64,000 bases of DNA from Symsagittifera roscoffensis (taxonomy: Eukaryota; Xenacoelomorpha; Acoela; Convolutidae): positions 7,393,624-7,457,623 of the forward strand of contig NC_087071.1 in the NCBI RefSeq assembly GCF_963678635.1, given 5' to 3'. Both the position numbers and the translations under genes were made by a program. Under the pieces are notes generated by a model that saw only the letters and a list, made by a program, of their open reading frames with translations, did not search any database and was not told where the DNA came from. This document shows positions 13,101-24,100 of this stretch, piece by piece. The stretch's first letter is position 1, and the number at the start of each line of letters is the position of its first letter.

Positions 13101-16100
13101 TTCCTTAGCGGCTGGCGTCACAACAATACGAGTTTCTCTGTCACTTACGGAGTGTCTGTTCTCCGTAATGTTTTTGACGGCATTAAGGATGTTTTTGAAT
13201 GCTTTTCCGTTTTCATCACTCCAATGAAAATTTAATTTGTTTGCTGTAGACAATAGTGGTCTTAGAGGGTTGCATAATTGAGCTAGGTTGGGAATAAACT
13301 TGTTTAGATGATGGATAGAACCCATAAAACTCTTCAATTGTTTGAATGTTTTTGGGTATGGTAGATTTATTATTGCGTCCGTCTTCTTCTGCATAGGTGT
13401 GGTGCCGTGCTCATTTATTACAAATCCCAACCATTCTATTTTTTGCAACCAAATTTACACTTATCGATTAAAATTGTCATGTTTTCCGTATCTAATTTAT
13501 TCAGGACTTTAGTCAGTTTTTCGATGTGCTGCTCTTTTGTGCCGTGTGATATAATCAAAATATCGTCTAGAAATGCGAACGTGTCTTTTTCATTGTTGAG
13601 GGTTAAATCGATGGCTTTCTGGAATTCTGCGGGCATATCCGTGAGCCCGTAGAAACCAGTTTGGAACTGATAATTTCTTGTTGCCTTTCCCCCGATTATA
13701 CTGAAATTACACTGCGTACGGGTTGTATCGTCCAGTGGCAGTTGACTATACGCGTAGCGTAGATCTATTGTTGAGAAATATGTCGTTCCAGGCTTATTTG
13801 TACCCTCCTGTGCCGATTGCTCTATATTGTCTAACAGAACATCAATTTCGGCATCTGGTACTTATTTTTGTGGATCGACTTATTTATTTGTTTTGAATCC
13901 ATGGCTAATTTAATTGATCCATCTTTTTTAACAGTGATTACAATAGGGCTTATGACTTGGTGGTCATTACATTTTTCAAGGCGATTGATATGGCCTTGAT
14001 CAATTAATGATCTTATCTCATGTTCCACCTTTTCTTGGATATGTATGGGAATTCGACCCCGTTGTTGTAAAGCCTTGAATTCTGATAAGAATTTTGTATG
14101 CATCATATTGTTTTTTGAACGTCCGATTCGTGTACAGAGTCCGGGGGACGTGGTTCTGACCCACGTCGCAATTTGTATATCTGAATTATCGATACTGTTA
14201 ACCTGTAGTGTTGACTTACCAACTGGTTTTCTTTTTTGGTGTAGCTGAATGCCAAATTGTGGGAGAAGATTGCGCCCCAGGATATCTCGCTCGTCTGTCA
14301 TCCACCACTATAAAAGAGGCTGTGTGGATTGTCCAACCACCTGATTCAGTTTAGGCGGTTAGTCGACCAAGGGATGGGATTTTGTATCCATTGTAGCAGA
14401 CCATTCGGTTAGCTTCGTCGTCATCTCTCATTCTTGTTCTTACTGCTGACTTGACTGTTGTAGGCAGTAGGTTGGCTGTTTTTTCGTTTACGAACGATGC
14501 TGGGGATCCTGTGTCAGCAATAAAAACGATTCTATTTGTCTGCGAGCGCACCCTTATTAGATGTCCTTGTAGAACTGTGTCGGTGATTTCTTCTGCCCGT
14601 CTTGGTTCGAAATTTATCCAGTTGGTGGATGTATCATCCGGATGGATTAGTTCCCACCCCGGAATAACGTCACCAGCTTGCAGGTTATTGACGTAGGCGG
14701 TCATGTCGGTGTCTTGAAGATGTTGTTGGTGTGGACTATCCTCCTGGATTGCATTTACCTCGCTAGATTTGTAAAGTCTGGCAAAATGACCCCTCTTGGT
14801 GCATTTGTTGCAAATTTTGTCACGCGCCGGACACTGCTAAATGATTTGCTGAGAATGCGTTGCCGCATTTGAAACAATCTTTCTTTTGTCCAGATTTGTC
14901 TGGGTAGTTCACTGACGTTGTTCCTCCTCTACTACGTCCACCCCGCTGTTGGGAGTTGGGAGTTGACCGCTGTTGGAAGTTGACCGGTTCTGATTTTATC
15001 TTTGAAAATCCGGTATGACTGTTTGAAGTTCCCTGTTTTCTGATATGGACTTGATTCTCTAGGCCTTTTTCACGTCTTACCGCGTAATCCATTGCTTGTT
15101 CGGGCGTTTTTGTTTCGGCGAGAAGATCTTTTTGAACTTCGTCGTTTGACATTATTGCTGTAAACAGATTACTGACTATTTCGGATTCGAGGCCTCCATC
15201 GTTGCATGCTGTGCATTTAAAATTTCCTTTTGCCACGAGTTCCGTAAGTCCGCAATGCAATTCTTCCAGGGATTCTATTTTTCCCTGTTTGCGTGTAAAA
15301 GCCTCATACCGATCGAATGTTACATTTCGTTCTTTAACAAAAAGTCGTGTTAGGTTTCCCCAAAATTCTCTGGTGGAGATTTCTTGAATTTTGAGGTTTG
15401 GATAATACTGTGTCAGTCTTCTTTGGCCCTCCGTTCCCAAACACAAATATATATAGCTTCTGCATTTGATATCAGCTTCCTCCCATGGGATGCCGTCGAC
15501 GGTAGGACCAAGATTATCCAAGTGTTGGCATTGGTTTTCCCACGCTACCCGTTTTTCTTGGTTGCGTAGGTTTCGATCTCGTATTTGCTTGTCTGTTTCC
15601 CCATCTATAGGGAGCTCATATCCTGGTTCTTGGGGCTTGCGAATAGTTGGGGGGTTGTTTAGAAGCTTGTTCAAATTTACACCGTCCTTTGCGATGATGA
15701 CAAGGAATAATTGCTGGTTCCATTTATCCCAATTCAACGTTCTAAGTTTAAGTCTGGCTGACACTGACCTCGAATCATTTGAGAGACCGTGCCTTATAGG
15801 TACTAGTACATATGTGATTACGTATAAATAGGTACTTATTTAATCATCAGACTTCTATAGGTTAATTAATGTACTCTAGGTTTATGACATGCTAATGCTA
15901 CCAACTGGTTATGTTAGCACCTGAACTAACTTAATCAATGCTGGATGTTTTGCTATAATATCCGTACGGATAATAATATGAAAGCTTATTTAAAATGACT
16001 TTTGATGATCTCAGCTGTTATAAAACGTGTCAGCGTGAAAAAATTTCTGATTTTTTAACTGCCGTATGAACCGTTCGTAAACAGTTTTTATGCTGTAATT

Positions 16101-16846
16101 TTACTAGGGGCATAGGAAAACGAAAAGAAAAACGAAATGTTGATCTCCTTACGGAGGACCGCTGTTATGCGGTCCTTTCTTTGAGAACACATGATACTTT
16201 TTCTGTTAATTTGCTAAGTGTGACAATCGGTGACTTTACCAACGACTTCGTGCAACGAGGTCAGATCATGATGGGCTTCGAACTACTGACCTTTCGGCTG
16301 AGGGACGAAGACCTTACCCACTTCCATTGTCGCTCCTCGTCATTTGTCATCATCTTTTTTTGCTTAAGTTACCAATATGTTCTGGCCGCAAGTCTTTTCT
16401 CGCTGAAAACTAGCAGATGTACTGACTAGCTATTTTTTTTTGCGACGCAAGCGAGTTTTTTGACAAAAACAGGCCAAAGACGACGTTAAGGCTTTCGGAA
16501 AGTCAGTAGGTCGAATCTCTGAAGGGGAGGAGGAGTTCGCCGATAACCAACACCCCCACCACCCCCATAAAGCCGCCCCTGTCGCAAAGCTATCTTTGTT
16601 TTACGCTATTACCTTTTTATTGATTTTAAGGACGAAGTGTTCGTAGAGTGCATCAAGTTCCTAGACGCAGCCGAAGCCAATGGACGCAACCTGAAAGCGT
16701 ACCACGAGGGACCCCTTCTCACAGATGAAGACAAGAATGACCCAATGAGAGATGGAAGGAACACTATCACATTCGAAGCTAGATATCTTAAGTGGCTCTT
16801 CTATGAGTTGAGGGATGGTTTCAACTACAATATATGTCCATTGTAG
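1187..16846 (+). CDS. IFT70: Intraflagellar transport protein 70 (tetratricopeptide repeat protein 30), ten exons
   Basis: Joined exons: 1187-1487, 1879-2045, 2231-2470, 2704-2844, 5413-5592, 6511-6688, 7193-7405, 7913-8155, 8679-8821, 16631-16846; all introns GT-AG, phases agree, total 2022 nt = 673 aa (vertebrate TTC30 proteins are about 665). IFT70 is a TPR superhelix that wraps IFT52 in the IFT-B core complex and is needed for anterograde transport in cilia. Family-typical stretches are visible: SRAALSILGYCTYQMQHY (exon 1), KLQAAIKYGEGD (exon 2), PELSVGMATEGLEIRSVGNT (exon 3), EELDPVTLHNQ (exon 4), VEKIFRKSVEF and DVWKVNVAHVLFMQE (exon 7), NLVIGTLYCAKGNYEFGIAR (exons 8-9), KLGTDTWFYTKRCFLSLLEN (exon 9). 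The start is the ATG opening exon 1 at the family N-terminus. Intron 9 (8822-16630) contains an antisense Ty3/gypsy element. The start of exon 8 is more diverged than its neighbours. The function assignment is secure; exact exon ends come from reading splice sites by eye. Confidence 0.95.
3323..3600 (+). repeat. Dispersed short direct repeat within IFT70 intron 4
   Basis: A ~57-bp unit at 3323-3380 (TTACAAAGACGCGAG, then CGCCTTAACGAAGGTCG and CCATCTTTTTATAAC) recurs at 3516-3571 with a few substitutions. Its middle part returns a third time at 3579-3600. Neighbouring copies of TTTTGAATCACTTGTTCGCA near 3395-3430 are also repeated. Confidence 0.7.
5288..5387 (+). repeat. 15-bp minisatellite upstream of IFT70 exon 5
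   Basis: CATTACTGCATTACT is repeated in tandem about four times and then decays into shorter CATTACTG units. It ends about 25 bp before the exon 5 acceptor at 5411-5412. Confidence 0.9.
6299..6533 (+). repeat. 97-100 bp tandem repeat that includes the exon 6 splice acceptor
   Basis: The block AAACCC(T/A)TATTTAGGACAACTCC followed by TACATGACTCCATATG occurs with its TAG at 6311-6313 and again at 6408-6410. The real exon 6 acceptor at 6508-6510 with the first ~23 coding bases (GACAACCCCTACCTGACTCC) is a third, partial copy. Spacing is 97 and 100 bp. The two upstream copies share a near-perfect acceptor and exon start. Confidence 0.85.
7406..7912 (+). other. IFT70 intron 7
   Basis: 507 bp between GT at 7406 and AG at 7911-7912, AT-rich; no repeat or coding content recognised. 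Confidence 0.8.
8165..8340 (+). mobile_element. SINE-like unit with a tRNA-type A box
   Basis: GC-rich island inside IFT70 intron 8. TGGCTGAGTGGG (about 8181-8192) is a good match to a pol III A box of tRNA-Leu/Ser type. No convincing B box was found, so the tRNA origin is tentative. Reading frames through it are chance frames. Confidence 0.35.
9033..9277 (-). repeat. 3' LTR of the intronic Ty3/gypsy element
   Basis: Nearly identical to 15731-15975, both running from AATTCAACGTTCTAAG to ATCCGTACGGATAA in plus reading. In element orientation it begins TGTTATCC directly after a purine tract. Confidence 0.9.
9255..11119 (-). pseudogene. Long C-terminal region of the Ty3/gypsy polyprotein
   Basis: Three successive frames (10679-11119, 9947-10513, 9255-9809) downstream of integrase are Pro/Lys/Ser-rich and polar, with no recognised catalytic domain. 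One block reads GRCRPAALKDFVAY. A similar long polar tail follows the integrase remnants of the second element (58370-60310), so it seems to be a family trait. Confidence 0.6.
11194..12132 (-). pseudogene. Integrase of the Ty3/gypsy element
   Basis: HHCC zinc domain (HLTHPGQGG with CKNC) followed by DDE core segments: LDFAGPLP, IRCDQAQGF and MGMVERLIQTLK. The frame is continuous across 11650 except for one in-frame TAA at 11650-11652 immediately before the first catalytic Asp. Confidence 0.85.
12458..13097 (-). pseudogene. RNase H and linker of the Ty3/gypsy element
   Basis: Minus-strand reading shows YASRFL...KYSVNELELLA, TDHQALVSAL and a GKMGLIDYISRHP-like end, which are RNase H blocks of Ty3/gypsy elements. 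At least one stop (near 12955) and a frame change interrupt it. Confidence 0.75.
13098..14301 (-). pseudogene. Reverse transcriptase of the Ty3/gypsy element
   Basis: Successive frames carry RT blocks in order: GHINRLEKCNDHQVISPIV and VKKDGSIKLAMDSKQIN (13900-14000), a YQMP motif, an Asp/Tyr strand near 13760, then FAFLDDILI (about 13560) with the D-D pair of the active site, and a WLGFVI thumb. Breaks occur near 14300, 13860 and 13640, so no continuous product is possible. Confidence 0.85.
14351..14850 (-). pseudogene. Second zinc knuckle and aspartic protease of the Ty3/gypsy element
   Basis: After the gag frame break the shifted frame reads a second knuckle (CNKCTKRGHF; the last expected Cys is replaced by Tyr). 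It continues to a retropepsin-like motif, VFIADTGSPASFV, where D-T-G is the catalytic triplet. The frame ends in a stop near 14351, before the RT domain. Confidence 0.75.
14820..15764 (-). pseudogene. gag-like frame of the Ty3/gypsy element
   Basis: A 314-codon frame whose first ATG lies about 34 bp inside the 5' LTR. The middle is a capsid-like region (REFWGNLTRLF, SNDEVQKDLLAE). The end is basic and Gly/Arg-rich and enters a CCHC zinc-knuckle region (CFKCGNAFSANH) before a frame break near 14835-14850. The remaining knuckle residues lie in the next frame. The break could be a frameshift mutation or a programmed gag-pro shift. Confidence 0.75.
15731..15975 (-). repeat. 5' LTR of the intronic Ty3/gypsy element
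   Basis: Partner of the repeat at 9033-9277. In element orientation it begins TATTATCC, so the first G of the expected TG is changed to A. The gag frame appears to start inside this LTR. Confidence 0.9.
16470..16582 (+). mobile_element. Remnant of the hAT-type miniature element, next to IFT70 exon 10
   Basis: AGGTCGAATCTCTGAAGGGG and the end ATAAAGCCGCCCCTG match the inner and right-end parts of the elements at 21621, 31528 and 49334. I could not find its left end. It ends about 50 bp before the exon 10 acceptor. Confidence 0.45.
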
Positions 16847-17000
16847 ATGTATTTGAAATTGTGAAAAATAACGGCTCTTTTCCATTATAGCCCCCCCCCC
16901 CCCACCAAGTCGAATAACAAATTTTATAGGCCCAACGAAGTAGGTTTTTGCATTATGAAAAGGTGAGCTATAATGAGGAAAGATCCTAAAAAATTGTACA

Positions 17001-17006
17001 AATAAA
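17001..17006 (+). terminator. Candidate IFT70 polyadenylation signal
   Basis: AATAAA lies 155 nt after the IFT70 stop codon on the same strand, beyond a C-run at about 16890. It is the first canonical hexamer I noticed downstream; in AT-rich DNA chance hexamers are common. Confidence 0.4.
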
Positions 17007-17905
17007 CCAACGCAATAGTGTACAAAGGTGTTTTAACTGATTTAAAATAGTTGTAATGAGTTGAATTGTTAGATCCAGAAAATTCATGGTGAATAAATTC
17101 CCCTATGTAAATTGAATATAAAATTTGTATAGCAATATGTCCAAACCGTTTAAAAGCTGTTTTAACGATTTTGATCGCACTGATTTGCAATGAAACGAGT
17201 TTTTGCTTCATTTCAAAATCTGTGAATGTTTCAAAGTTCTCAAGATTTTAAATGGTAGATTTCAAGAATGGTTGGCTGGTTCGAACTATCCTAGGTTGTC
17301 CGCTTTTGAAAAATATTATCAGCTTGCGATGAAAACTTCTAAATGTGCTTTATAGGACGCATATCTGCTTTGTATAAAGTAAACTATTTTACGTTGCATA
17401 TTCTTATCCTCAATAAACAGTGTCAAAACAATTCAAGAACAAAAGTATTTGAACCTGACGTTTGAGAAATCTTCACTTTTTTCCTATTGAGCTAAATGAT
17501 GCTAAAATTTGTTTCTCAGATCATGAAGATTCTGTACATTAAAAAAACTGAATCGATCCTCTGTAAATATAATGTGCAATTGTAAATATTTTCAACATCA
17601 AAATTTAATGTTCATTCGTAGTTTTGATCGATCAGAACTTCAGTCTTTCCCTAAGCGCAGATAATTTGTTACTAGGCAAGTAAAGTAAATATGTGCCAAG
17701 GCTATTTTGTGAGTGGAATCCAAAACAATGAAGGGAAATTCTCTGTTCGGCGATTCAGGATTGCTACTTTTTCTATGTTTGCTTGAGCTGGAGTAAAGTG
17801 TTCTATTTTGAATCTGAAAATTGATTTCACAAAATTGAATCGGATTTTTTTCGGTTTCCATTTGTACAAAAGCAGGGATTTTATCATAACACTTTCGTGT
17901 TTTTC

Positions 17906-17973
17906 CAGCGTTTCGTACTTTTGTTTCTATGAAAGTCTTTTGACTTTCATAGAAACAAAAGTACGAAACGCTG
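17906..17973. repeat. Perfect 32-bp inverted repeat with a 4-nt loop
   Basis: Left arm 17906-17937 begins CAGCGTTTCGTACTTTTG and ends TGAAAGTC. Loop TTTT is at 17938-17941. Right arm 17942-17973 is the exact reverse complement. Pairing stops sharply on both sides. Confidence 0.95.
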
Positions 17974-19824
17974 TGTGATGTGACTTAAATAAATGAGTTT
18001 TCTCGAATTAGCTATAATACTTTGCAATTTGATTTTGCGGGGAAAACTTATTTTATGGCAACTTTTTGTACGATCTTCTGTGCAAACTTTTTTCGCTTCC
18101 GGAAAATTTTACAAACGAATTTGGTATTGCGTGAATATGGTCGAAATGGCCAAAATTCGCGCGCGACTTAAACTTTTGAAAGTGCATCTGAGATTTTAGA
18201 ATTGTCTGATGATTAAAAAACAGCTAATGCTGAAAACTTCCAAAAAAAACTTCTGAGCTGAAAACCTCTGTTTACGATTTGTATTTCAATCTTCCGAAAA
18301 TCCTGAATATCTTGTAAAGGTTCAACACATTGGCGATATTGGTCTTCATTTTCTCATTTTGTTAACAATGGTTACTTTGATTTTGCATGTAAATTGAATC
18401 AATCGGTGAGTTTTTTGGTTTTGCTCAAAATTTTTGCTTCTCAATTTAAGCTCTCCGTTTCAACGACATTTGATAATTTTTTGAATTTGAATAGGTTCAT
18501 TAAAGAATGAAGATCACTGATTCAAAATTTGCGAGATCTCATATACTAAGACAGCAACACTGCTTGGAAGTTTTGTTGTTCTAACTTACGTAGAATAACC
18601 ATCACATGAAAATTTTTAATTGAAACGATAGTACTATTGAGAACTCGATTCACGATTCAAAGGTTTCCTTCATTTTATCTATTTATTTTTACTTCATTTG
18701 TTAAAGGAAAAAAAATCGAAATTCTAAACCATTAGAGTCAAATGAATAGTAACGAGCATTTAATTGCTATACAAATAACCCAAAATGATCTGCCACAAAT
18801 TTTTTTAGCTGAAATTGAAAAAACAAACTTTTTTCAATTTTTCTATATAATGACTGCTTAGCTCATCTAGTGAAGCCCATTTACACTTAAATAAGTAACG
18901 GAAAATAAAAATATGATTCGTGCATTTTAAAGGCTGGTATCGGTTCTAGAAAAAATTAATCATCCCAAATTTTGCTATTTTAAATAAAAATAATTTCAGA
19001 AAAAAACCAACGCGAAGAAGCGGACTCTTTACTTTTCATCATAACCTGAGAATTTTTTACAAGTTCAATGTTATTTCACATTGACCCATTTTTACAAAAA
19101 TGATACGTGGACTTATCCAGCCATGGCATACGTATTTGGTCGTCTTATTTAAATTACTGAACCACTCGTTAAACATAAAACTGATGCTCATGCAAAGTGT
19201 TCGGGCTATTTCGGAATTGTTTCAAGCTGATTAGGAACCAAAAAGTTGCCCTTTTTTAAATTTGGAAACCTTGATTGATTTAGTTTTTTTTTGCATAATA
19301 TTAAACTTAGCACATTATTAATAAAAGAATATGAATTAAAAAGACATTGTTTATTGTTGGTTTATGACCATTTGACTCAAAGTTTGCTCATAATGCGTCC
19401 AAACACTTAAAACTTATTTAGTTTTTTTTTTGGTTTGTTTGTTTATCTCTCTAAAGCTTAACAAGTTTTGGGTCTATCATTTTCGAACATGATAACATAC
19501 GTAAAATACATTTCTTGGCTTCGATTTTTTAAAATTTCAATTGAGCATCCATCATAGACAAAAAGATCATATGCTATTTTAGGCTTTGCATATTCTTGAG
19601 AAAAACGCCGTGGAATTTTTTGATTGAAATAGTGTCTGCTATCATGACCAATGCCGGAAAACATCCTCATTTTGCTTTTGATATGATCATTGTGCTCTTT
19701 ACCTTAGCATTTAGCAAATGAATTGCAACCGGTTACAAGGTTTTTTCCCGTAAGCAACTTAGTTCACAAACCTCATCTCGTGGTGTGGTACCATGGTTCA
19801 TAATGAGTTCAAATTTGTAAGCGT

Positions 19825-20050
19825 CTCTGATACACTTAGCTTGGAGGTAATAAAAACGCCTGGGACGTTAAAGGTCCTGGTTTAAAATCTGATTAGGACA
19901 CGTTTTTTATAAGGAACATATTCTTGCACCGATCCGCGGGACAGGGAAGGAAGGAGAGCAGGAGCTAGAAGTTGCCAGGTGTTGCCAACCCCAGTGACTG
20001 GGACTACCGCAGCACCGTAAATACCAAAACAAGTTATGATGATGATGATT
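19825..20050 (+). mobile_element. SINE-like unit
   Basis: A-box-like TAGCTTGGAGG (19837-19848), B-box-like GGTTTAAAATC (19879-19889), a GC-rich body and a terminal ATG microsatellite (about 20036-20049). This is the layout of a tRNA-derived SINE, but both boxes are imperfect. Confidence 0.4.
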
Positions 20051-21101
20051 TGTTCACTAAAAATTGTCGGCCTTTACTTGCCTGTTAATGTTTTTTCGAC
20101 TGAATTGCCTCGTCTTAGAATAGTTTTTGATCGCTAATTTACCTTTTTTTTACTAATAATTTACCCTTTAAACTCTTTCCTAATTAAATTGAGTTTTATT
20201 TGGCTTAAGATTTGTTCATTAAATTCTTCGTTTCGTTTTTTGCACCGGATTACTTTTTTGTTCGATTAATGGGTTTTATTTAAATACATCTTTTTTGAAT
20301 TGCTGTTTTGTTTTTTATTCTTGGCGTATAACTTATGTTGAAAATTTTTGATTCCATATTTCTCAAAAATTAAATTTTGTGACTTTGTTTGTTAGAACAT
20401 AAGTAGAGGCTTATGAAACATCAAAGGGATTGATGCTGGCAAGGTCGATACTCTGAAGACTTCGAACTTACTTTGAAAGCACCTTTTTTGGGATCTATGT
20501 CTAGGAAAGCGATAGAGGAAATTTTACGATAGTCTGAATATCTGTAAAGACTTGAGTTATTTGTTTTTACTAGACGGTTTTAAGAACAGAATTTTTAAAT
20601 ATGTTTTCTTTCAATTTTGTGTGAAAAAGCAGTGAGCTAATTTGTATTAAAGTAAATGTGTCATAAATGATTTATCTGTTTTGGAATATTTAGTCTATTT
20701 TTATACGTTTCAAAAGTAATTTGAAACGTTTCTTGTTCTTTATGGAAATTTTTTTGACCTTTTGGCTTTTTAGCAGTTTTTATCAAGTTCATTTTTTTGT
20801 CAACTTCGTCATGTATTTTTGTCTGACAAATATTGCAAAGACCCGTGATGTCTCTGTGTGATAATATAAAACACGATGTTTGAATTCAAAAATTCTAATT
20901 TTGATAGAGTTAGGAAAATTGCACGAAGTTGGAACAGACGATCACAATCACATTAACTGCTACTTACATCTTTTTACGTTTGAAGCATGCAATGATTAAG
21001 TTTCACAATTAAAATAACAAATTGTTGGTTACAGTTTAGTGGTAATTTTTTTCGTTAACGAAAATTATCCGAGATTTTCAGGTTTTTTTGCATCAAATTG
21101 T

Positions 21102-24100
21102 TTAAATGAGTTTCCAGTATTTTTGTCGTTCCTGTTCGAAAGTGTTCACTTTGCAGTCCGTCTGTCGTTTGCCCTCACAAAACCAGCGCGTGAACTCTTC
21201 CCCGAACATCGAATTAAGTTCAGTGTCTCGCTCGAACTCTAAAAATGAAGATAAGTTATACCTGTCCTAACAACTGCGAACCGTTCAGAGTTTCATATAC
21301 ATTTTGGCTTCTTCCTTCTTAGATTTTGATACCATATATTTGATCATTAAGTTTGTGTACTAACCAATCATTCATCATAACTAACTCATAATTTTTATTG
21401 TAAATTTGACTAATTCATAGTCACACCACTTTAGTAGTATTCAAACTGAAGCTGATCTCCTAACAATATCGTTTTCCAATATTTCTAAAATAGTCAACAG
21501 AAGTTGGAAAAATGTAAAAAAGGAAGAAAACCGAAAAAATTAATAGAGCGCAATTTGCCTTCTTTTTTGCAATTGATCTTGAGTTGAACTCAAAAATTTG
21601 CTTATATTGATAAGTGTATTCAGGCGCTGATCCAGGAACTTCTCGAGGGGGGGGGGTTAGGGGGAGGGGGAAGGGAGGGGGCATATATATTCAAAAGAAT
21701 TTGAAAATTTGTCGACCTTTTTTTAGGTAGACAAAATTGAGCTCTCCCAAATCACTATAAAGACCCCATTTTGAAGAAATTTTCTGCGCCGGCAAAATTT
21801 TGAAAAAAAAACAGGCCAAAAATGGCATTTTTGGCGTTTTTTGGAAAATTTCGACCAAAAAATGCGTTTTTTTTTCGGCGCGCGATCCCCCCAATCAAAA
21901 TAACTATAGATTGGTGCCAAAGGTCAGTCAGTCATAAATGGATATCTCAAAATAGTTGGGTCGGCAGGGGGTCGAATCCCTCAGGGGAGGGGGCGCCCCC
22001 TAAATCCGCTACTGAGTGTATTCATATATGGTTCAATTTGATTGAATTAACTTTTGTAATTATTAGAGTATTTGCCTGACGTGACAAACAGATGTGGTTC
22101 ACTAACTTAATTTTTTTTATGCATTAGCAATCTAGAATATATTTGATTTTTTTTTTAAAAACGCCTTGGCCCAATTTAAAAGATAGCTCTTTTTTCCTTC
22201 TCTACGCGTAAAAATTCGCGAGTGAAGCTTGCGGACTCTTTTTGTGTTTTGATGTAACCAATTATTTTTTTTGTAACCATTTATTTTCACAGTTTGTTTT
22301 AAAAAATCAGTAATGATTGAGATAAAGTATTGGTATTAAATCAATTAGAAGATATTTAGACATTTCTCTATTTCTCATATAGCTTCTAACCTTCGACCGC
22401 TTCTAAGAGTGTCTTTGGAAGTAGTATCGAGTTGGCCTCGTTCGACACTCCCATCGGAGGGGGCTCCACCTTGTTTCTCAGACCATCCAGACCCGCAGCC
22501 ACAATTCCTGGAAAATATTATTTTTTTTATTAAATTGTCTTTCTAAAGGCTGATTACCCTTGTGTTCTGGAATCGCACATACGCTTAAGATCTTTTATAG
22601 ACGTTTTAAAACAGGCAACTTTTTTGAAATATTGGGTCATTGTTTAGTGTTTATTAATCGCGGAAAGTAATACTTTTCATGTAAGTTTTCAAATTCTGAT
22701 TTTAATGTGTGCATAACGCGTGTCATTTGAAAATACAGGATCAGTTTACACTTTTTTAAAACTAAGATTTTTGTGAAATATTGTTTCATGCTTTGTGTTA
22801 TGAGTTTTTGTGATTTTTTTGAAGTGAAAACAAAAATAACCTAGCTTCTTGAAATTTTGAATAGTTCAACTTGAAATATATAATGACAAGAAATTGAATT
22901 ATGAATTTAATTCTGTTCAAGAATCATGAATCCTACCAGCCATGACCAGGTATGGATTGGCAGCTCCACTTGGAGTCCTGCATTCGAAGTAGGTTCCACT
23001 TTTACTTTCATTCTTGCATCTAAAGAACAAAAGGTTGCAAAATAAATACGCGAAACAGTAAAATTTTTGCTATTATTACACCTGCAGAAAAACTTGGAAT
23101 GTACAGCTAATCTTTTAGTTTTGTTTCAAAAATATCATATTTTTACATAAGTTTTTTCTTTATAATGAGCTAAATCAAACAGGAAAAAAAATGTTTTCGA
23201 AGCTCCTACTAAAGCAAAAATGTTGGCATTTTCAGACATATTTTCCACTGATAAATGTTATCTTGCATGAAATACTCATATACCCAAAATGGTGCTAGGT
23301 AATTAAGACGACAGAACATAAAGACTAATGACATTAAGAGGAAAATGTAACATTAAAACATTTAGAATTTACTGTTTGAATTTATACGATTTATATTTCA
23401 GAAATATAATCGGAAAAATGCAAGTAGCGTCGTCTTAAAGACCCGTCAAAAACGATTGTAGTCTTAACATCTGTCGTCTTTTTTTGCCGGACATAAGTCG
23501 TCTTATTGACACCGCCCTAAAGAGCAGACCTTATGAATGCGTCTCGTCTGTCCAGAGCCCATCCAGACTTCCTGGGAGCCCAGCTGCCGGGTACTATCCT
23601 CCTGTAGCAGTTGGCAGTGGGACACACCAGGGCACACAGGGCCCTCGCATGTCTCATGATTCCACCTGCCCACCAGTGGGCCACCTAGAAGAAAAAGAAA
23701 TAATTTAATGAAATATTTTTTCTAGTAGTTGTAGTTTTTCCATCTAGTTGTAACTAAAAATTGAAGAAAGAGAGCTCATTTAACAGTTTTTTTAACAGAT
23801 ATTTGTACTGGTATTTGGTCTAAATGTACTCCTGGAAGGCAATGAAAGTTAACGTGTGAATCTAGATTAGTTGAATAGTAAAAAAAAGAGTTTTTTTAAT
23901 GAAATATTTACTGTCATGTACCATAAAAATGCTCTGGTACCTAATAGTAATTACCCTGAGAGGCCAGAATAGTTCATAATGGTCAAAAAGAAGTTTACCG
24001 AACAAAATGTTTTTTTTTTAAACTTAAAATTTGTCCCGTTACTTGGCCTAAATCTACTCTAGAAAGTTATTAAAGTTATTGTGTGAATCCAGATTAGTTG

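Larger units (their letters stand above)
9033..15975 (-). mobile_element. Ty3/gypsy-type LTR retrotransposon inserted antisense in IFT70 intron 9
   Basis: Two direct repeats of about 245 bp (9033-9277 and 15731-15975) flank a minus-strand gag, protease, RT, RNase H and integrase series plus a long C-terminal region. That order (integrase after RNase H) is Ty3/gypsy. A purine-rich tract (AAAAAAGAGGGGAA in minus reading, about 9278-9291) sits next to the 3' LTR. By hand the LTRs differ at about 8 sites in 245, so insertion is fairly recent, yet several frames are broken. I could not settle the target-site duplication, because the LTR ends lack clean TG...CA. Confidence 0.9.
16847..21101. other. 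Intergenic region between convergent IFT70 and the lengsin-like gene
   Basis: AT-rich, T-run-rich DNA between two gene 3' ends. Besides the polyadenylation signal, hairpin and SINE-like unit listed separately, I see nothing supportable. The 60-75-codon frames here have no family resemblance. Confidence 0.7.

Noticed and set aside
22386-22391. In-frame TAG as the end of the lengsin-like protein
   Set aside because: Reading through gives a protein ~45 residues too short; a donor at 22390-22389 joins in phase to a C-terminal exon at 21238-21102 (FERDTELNSMFGEEF).
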